Shown in pieces: positions 9,582 to 12,500 of a stretch of DNA of 12,500 nt. Every line of letters starts with the position of its first letter. Position 1 is the stretch's first letter. The translations under genes and the position numbers were made by a program. The stretch comes from Botryococcus braunii (Eukaryota; Chlorophyta; Trebouxiophyceae). The notes under the pieces are model-generated. The model did no database searches. It was not told where the DNA came from and worked only from the letters and a program-made list of their open reading frames with translations. The DNA lies in the NCBI GenBank assembly GCA_002005505.1, contig KV908568.1, forward strand, positions 226,053-238,552, in the 5' to 3' direction.

Positions 9582-9627
9582 GCACACGCACACGCACACG
9601 CACACGCACACGCACACGCACACGCAT
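9440..9627. repeat. Composite C-rich/(CG)n/(CA)n/(CACACG)n tract
   Basis: In order: C-rich lead (ccccccctcccccgggcccccccc), impure CA/CCCA, a 16-base CG-alternating core at about 9518-9533, about 46 bases of CA, then (cacacg)n of about six units. Alternating purine-pyrimidine throughout most of its length, a Z-DNA-prone composition. Confidence 0.95.
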
Positions 9628-9744
9628 ATGTGCAGGCAGGAATTCCTATGGCCAGGTAGCTCACTGTTGCATCATGAGCCATGTGCTGTCATTAGAGAGT
9701 GTCGTCCAGTGGATAGTGGCTGTCGCCATTAAAACTATAGCAAG

Positions 9745-9804
9745 CTACACATCCCCCCCCCCCCAACATACACCCACACCCCACAAACACACGCACGCAC
9801 CGCG

Positions 9805-9862
<58 letters not shown>
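9745..9862. repeat. Second C-rich/(CG)n/(CA)n composite tract
   Basis: Same order as the tract 120 bases upstream: C12, aacatacaccc, impure CA, a CG-alternating core at about 9801-9812, then about 45 bases of CA ending cagacagaga. The (cacacg)n tail is absent. Confidence 0.93.
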
Positions 9863-10059
9863 GAGACACGTGTTCAATCTCAAGCTGTAACAGGAGGCTT
9901 TTTAGTGGATGTCTGCTTCTCTAAGCAACAGGCCAGCCCCTCTTGCTGCTATGACCGTGTATCAAGGCTAACGTCCGAGCGACGCACGCGATAGCGCACG
10001 CGACGGGAAATAATTGCAGCCGAGCCTTTGATCTCAGACGTCTTCTTGCACACCTCGGT

Positions 10060-10312
10060 GAACTGCAGAAAGACCTGCAGCTTAGATTCCTTTGCAAGGC
10101 CTATCCTTGAATGAGCCTTCAAAACGCCATTCAAAAAGCTCCGTGGACCGCAGAAAGTCCTCCAGCTTAAATTCCTTGCAAGGCCTGTCCTTGAATGAGC
10201 CTTTAAAAGCCCGTGCAAAAAGCTGGGTGGACTACAGAAAGATTTGCAGCTTAGATTCCTTGCAAGGCCTACATTTGAATGAGCTTTTAATGAGCTTTGA
10301 AAAGCTTCTGCA
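10060..10312. repeat. 84-base tandem repeat, three copies
   Basis: Units start at about 10060, 10146 and 10230: ga(a/c)..cagaaag, then ccagctta, attccttgcaaggcct, ttgaatgagc. The second unit is 84 bases; the first carries small insertions that shift frame. Stop-free in one frame on each strand across much of the array, as expected for a repeat of 3n length, so no gene is called. Confidence 0.85.
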
Positions 10313-10354
10313 AGAAGCTTCTGCAAAAAGCTCCTGCAATAAGCTCCTTGCAAA
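10302..10354. repeat. 13-base tandem repeat, four copies
   Basis: aagcttctgcaag, aagcttctgcaaa, aagctcctgcaat, then aagctccttgcaaa. It grows directly out of the end of the third 84-base unit, whose aaaagct(t/c) words are similar, so it may have arisen by slippage from it. Confidence 0.85.
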
Positions 10355-10996
10355 ATCTGCTTCTGATAGGGGTTTTATATATTTCATGAGCTGTGCAAAA
10401 CTCATGCAACAACCGCCCGCAATAAATTCCTTGTAAACAATCAAGCAATGTGGTACTCATTCAATTCCAAGACCTTCCTTTATTTGAACCAAATTCATGC
10501 CCCTGAATTCGCTCACTCGCTCCTAGGTTTTCCTGGGCTGGCAGCCACCACTCTCTGCAGTAGTAAGAAACTTTCGCTCGATGCTCTCTAGTGCCCTAAT
10601 TTTTGCCTAGTGTACATGCACATGCACTGCCCCCTCTCTACTTCTTCTTCGCGTGCAGCCCTCTTATCGTCAGGTCACATGACAAGCAGGGTTTTTAAAT
10701 CCGGAGCACCCTTGCACGGGAATTAATAAAAACGTTCGTCCCCGTCGGCCGGGGGCAAAGCAACCTTGCAATCAAATTGACAAAGCACCCCTTGCAAGGG
10801 AATTGACAAAGCACGCAGTCCAGAGCAGGCATTAGAAACAAGTGTAAAAATCCCGTACATGGGGATGTCTTGGGAGTATGGTGGGATGCCCTCGCAGCCC
10901 AAATAGGAGTCTGATCATCTCTTCAGCCTAAACAGGGATGGCTCCACATTGCTCACATCGCTCAAGGGCTCACTGATAGCACACAATCAATTTTTG
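10355..10996. other. No gene seen
   Basis: Unique sequence with short frames. A loose direct repeat occurs at about 10785-10814 (caccccttgcaagggaattgacaaagcac, with a related cccttgcacgggaatta at about 10708). Confidence 0.5.
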
Positions 10997-11626
10997 ATAA
11001 CAGAAAGGCGCATGGTAGTCGCAGCAGCGTGGCCAAGGGGACCTCTCCCTCCCAGGTGACTCATCAACCACTGCATCAGGAACAGCCACATGTGCCAGAT
11101 GACCGTGAGGGTCCCGTACGGGTACCAAGGTCCCCAAAACAAACATAGCGCTCTACATCTTCTAATCACAGAAAGGCGTATGGAAGTCGCAGTAGTGTGA
11201 AAAGGGGGACCTCTTTCCCCAGGTGACCATCACACATTGCATCAGGAACAGTCATGTGTGCCAGATGACCGTGAGGGTCCCCCATGGGTACCAGGGTCCC
11301 CAATACAAATGGAGCGCTCTACATCTTTTGATCACAGAAAGGCGTACGGCAGTCGCAGCAGTGTGGAAAAGGGGACCTCTCCGTCCCAGGTGACCATCAC
11401 CCACTGCACCAGGAACAGCCACACGTGCCAGGTGACCGTGAGGGTCCCCCATGGGGTACCAAGGTCCCTCAAAAAATTGTAGCGCTTTACATCTCCTGAT
11501 CACAGAAAGGCATAAGGCAGTCGCAGCAGCGTGGCAAAAGGGACCTCCCCCTCCCAGGCGGCAATCACCCACTGCATCAGCGAAAGCCACACATGCCAGG
11601 TGACTGTGAGGGCCACCAGGGGTACC
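10997..11626 (-). repeat. ~168-base tandem array of terminal-exon copies
   Basis: Four units with sense-strand ends at 10997, 11165, 11331 and 11499 (spacing 168, 166, 168). Each runs from a TGGTACC near its 5' end in gene sense to the CTTTCTGTGAT (or GTTAT) around the stop. The unit at 11499-11626 is the gene's own exon end. The unit at 11332-11460 keeps the whole frame to the same stop, with about seven substitutions over 31 codons. The unit at 11166-11292 has an internal TGA. The unit at 10997-11126 has a one-base insertion and has lost the stop. Confidence 0.88.
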
Positions 11627-11881
11627 ATGTAGGCCATGATGACCGCGTTCAAGCCCTTCATGCTCCCAAAGGGCCACGTGTGGAACCTGGGGGAGTGCTG
11701 GGGGTGCCGGGCAGCCTCATGCATCAGGAAGGCCCTCCGCAGCTTGATCTCGTTCGTGACCTGGTACACCAGTACGATGAGCGTTGCGACCCACTGTCCC
11801 GCCGAGTTGACCGCTTCGCAGCTCCCGACGACCTTGGAGGGGACCGGCACCAGCTCCGGCCGCCCCCGCTGATGAACGCGG
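11500..11881 (-). CDS. Terminal exon, C-terminus of a membrane protein
   Basis: The frame ends at TGA 11502-11500. The proposed acceptor (tttttgtgtctccgctgacgacgtggacag) places the exon start at 11881 in phase 2; a second AG 13 bases inside is an alternative. The ~126 residues include two hydrophobic spans: GQWVATLIVLVYQV and, after a basic/His-rich loop (EIKLRRAFLMHEAARHPQHS, TWPFGSMKG), AVIMAYMVPLVALTVTWHVW running on to LMQWVIAA. It ends RLPYAFL. Codons are G/C-rich in third position. Coding status is supported by a downstream duplicate (11332-11460) in which changes are mostly conservative. The family is not recognised. The rest of the gene lies beyond about 11900, probably outside the window. 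Confidence 0.55.
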
Positions 11882-12099
11882 CTGTCCACGTCGTCAGCGG
11901 AGACACAAAAACCTGCCGTGGACGGCCCGCCCGTCACTTCCCGAGTGCAACTGGAGCAATGCTGGGCAACAGTGGGAAACATACAGTGAGCGTGAGCATG
12001 TGTGCGCGCGCACGCGCAAGGGCGCCCACGTCGCATGCTCACGTGATCACGTTATCGGCGGGACAAGGCACAAAATGGATAATCTATGCAGCCCCCGGA

Positions 12100-12101
<2 letters not shown>
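11882..12101. other. Probable intron flank, with GC-alternating palindrome
   Basis: Upstream of the proposed acceptor of the membrane-protein exon. The frame remains open here but reads low-complexity Ala/Cys/His, so I treat it as intron. Contains the 12-base palindrome gtgcgcgcgcac at 12002-12013. Confidence 0.45.

Positions 12102-12500
<399 letters not shown>

Noticed and set aside
9354..9994. Frames of up to about 200 codons of Thr-His or Cys-Val repeats
   Set aside because: Translation of CA and CG tracts.
11237..11482. Plus-strand frame of 81 codons across the 168-base repeats
   Set aside because: Antisense shadow of the terminal-exon copies; the minus-strand frame is the conserved one.
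11470..11490. TGTAA (gagatgtaaag) about 10 bases after the membrane-protein stop as a green-algal poly(A) signal
   Set aside because: A single 5-base word very close to the stop and altered in the other repeat units; too weak to use for function or host assignment.

Overview
This is eukaryotic nuclear DNA. Coding sequence appears as short minus-strand blocks with GT/AG borders. Long dinucleotide microsatellites sit in the introns, and I see no bacterial operon structure. The host is not resolved; codon use in the exons leans to G/C in third position. I recognise no tRNA, rRNA, transposase or reverse transcriptase.

Left half (about 1-5416, minus strand): one gene enters the window at 5416 or beyond and leaves it past base 1. 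Five blocks (5416-5133, 4828-4300, 2737-2546, 1835-1600, 1024-852) have usable splice sites whose phases agree across all four junctions (2/2, 0/0, 0/0, 2/2). Joined, the first two encode a divergent bromodomain (closest by eye to the BRPF/BRD7/BRD9 type). A Pro9 run and a basic nuclear-type segment follow, then two unrecognised blocks and a Cys-containing block. At the window edge, a Cys cluster spaced like a CXC domain (Tesmin/TSO1 or E(z) type) probably belongs to the same gene. The likely product is a chromatin protein whose C-terminus, possibly a SET domain, lies outside the window. Its three introns over 500 bases each carry a long microsatellite. The region 49-755 holds at least six decayed tandem copies of the Cys-rich coding module.

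Middle (5417-9106): no credible gene. It holds two homopolymer runs, palindromes, a 45-base duplication, and a striking row of three inverted repeats at 8334-8530.

Right part (9107-10996): non-coding, made mostly of tandem repeats (58-base, CA/CG composites, 84-base, 13-base).

Right end (10997-12500): the last exon of a second minus-strand gene, encoding the C-terminus of an unrecognised membrane protein (11881-11500). Three further tandem copies of its final ~125 coding bases follow in a ~168-base array downstream of its stop. The window ends in a (TG)n-G-(GA)n tract of nearly 400 bases.

The unifying theme is tandem duplication at many unit sizes. In two places the duplicated unit is recognisable coding exon, with copies at different stages of decay.
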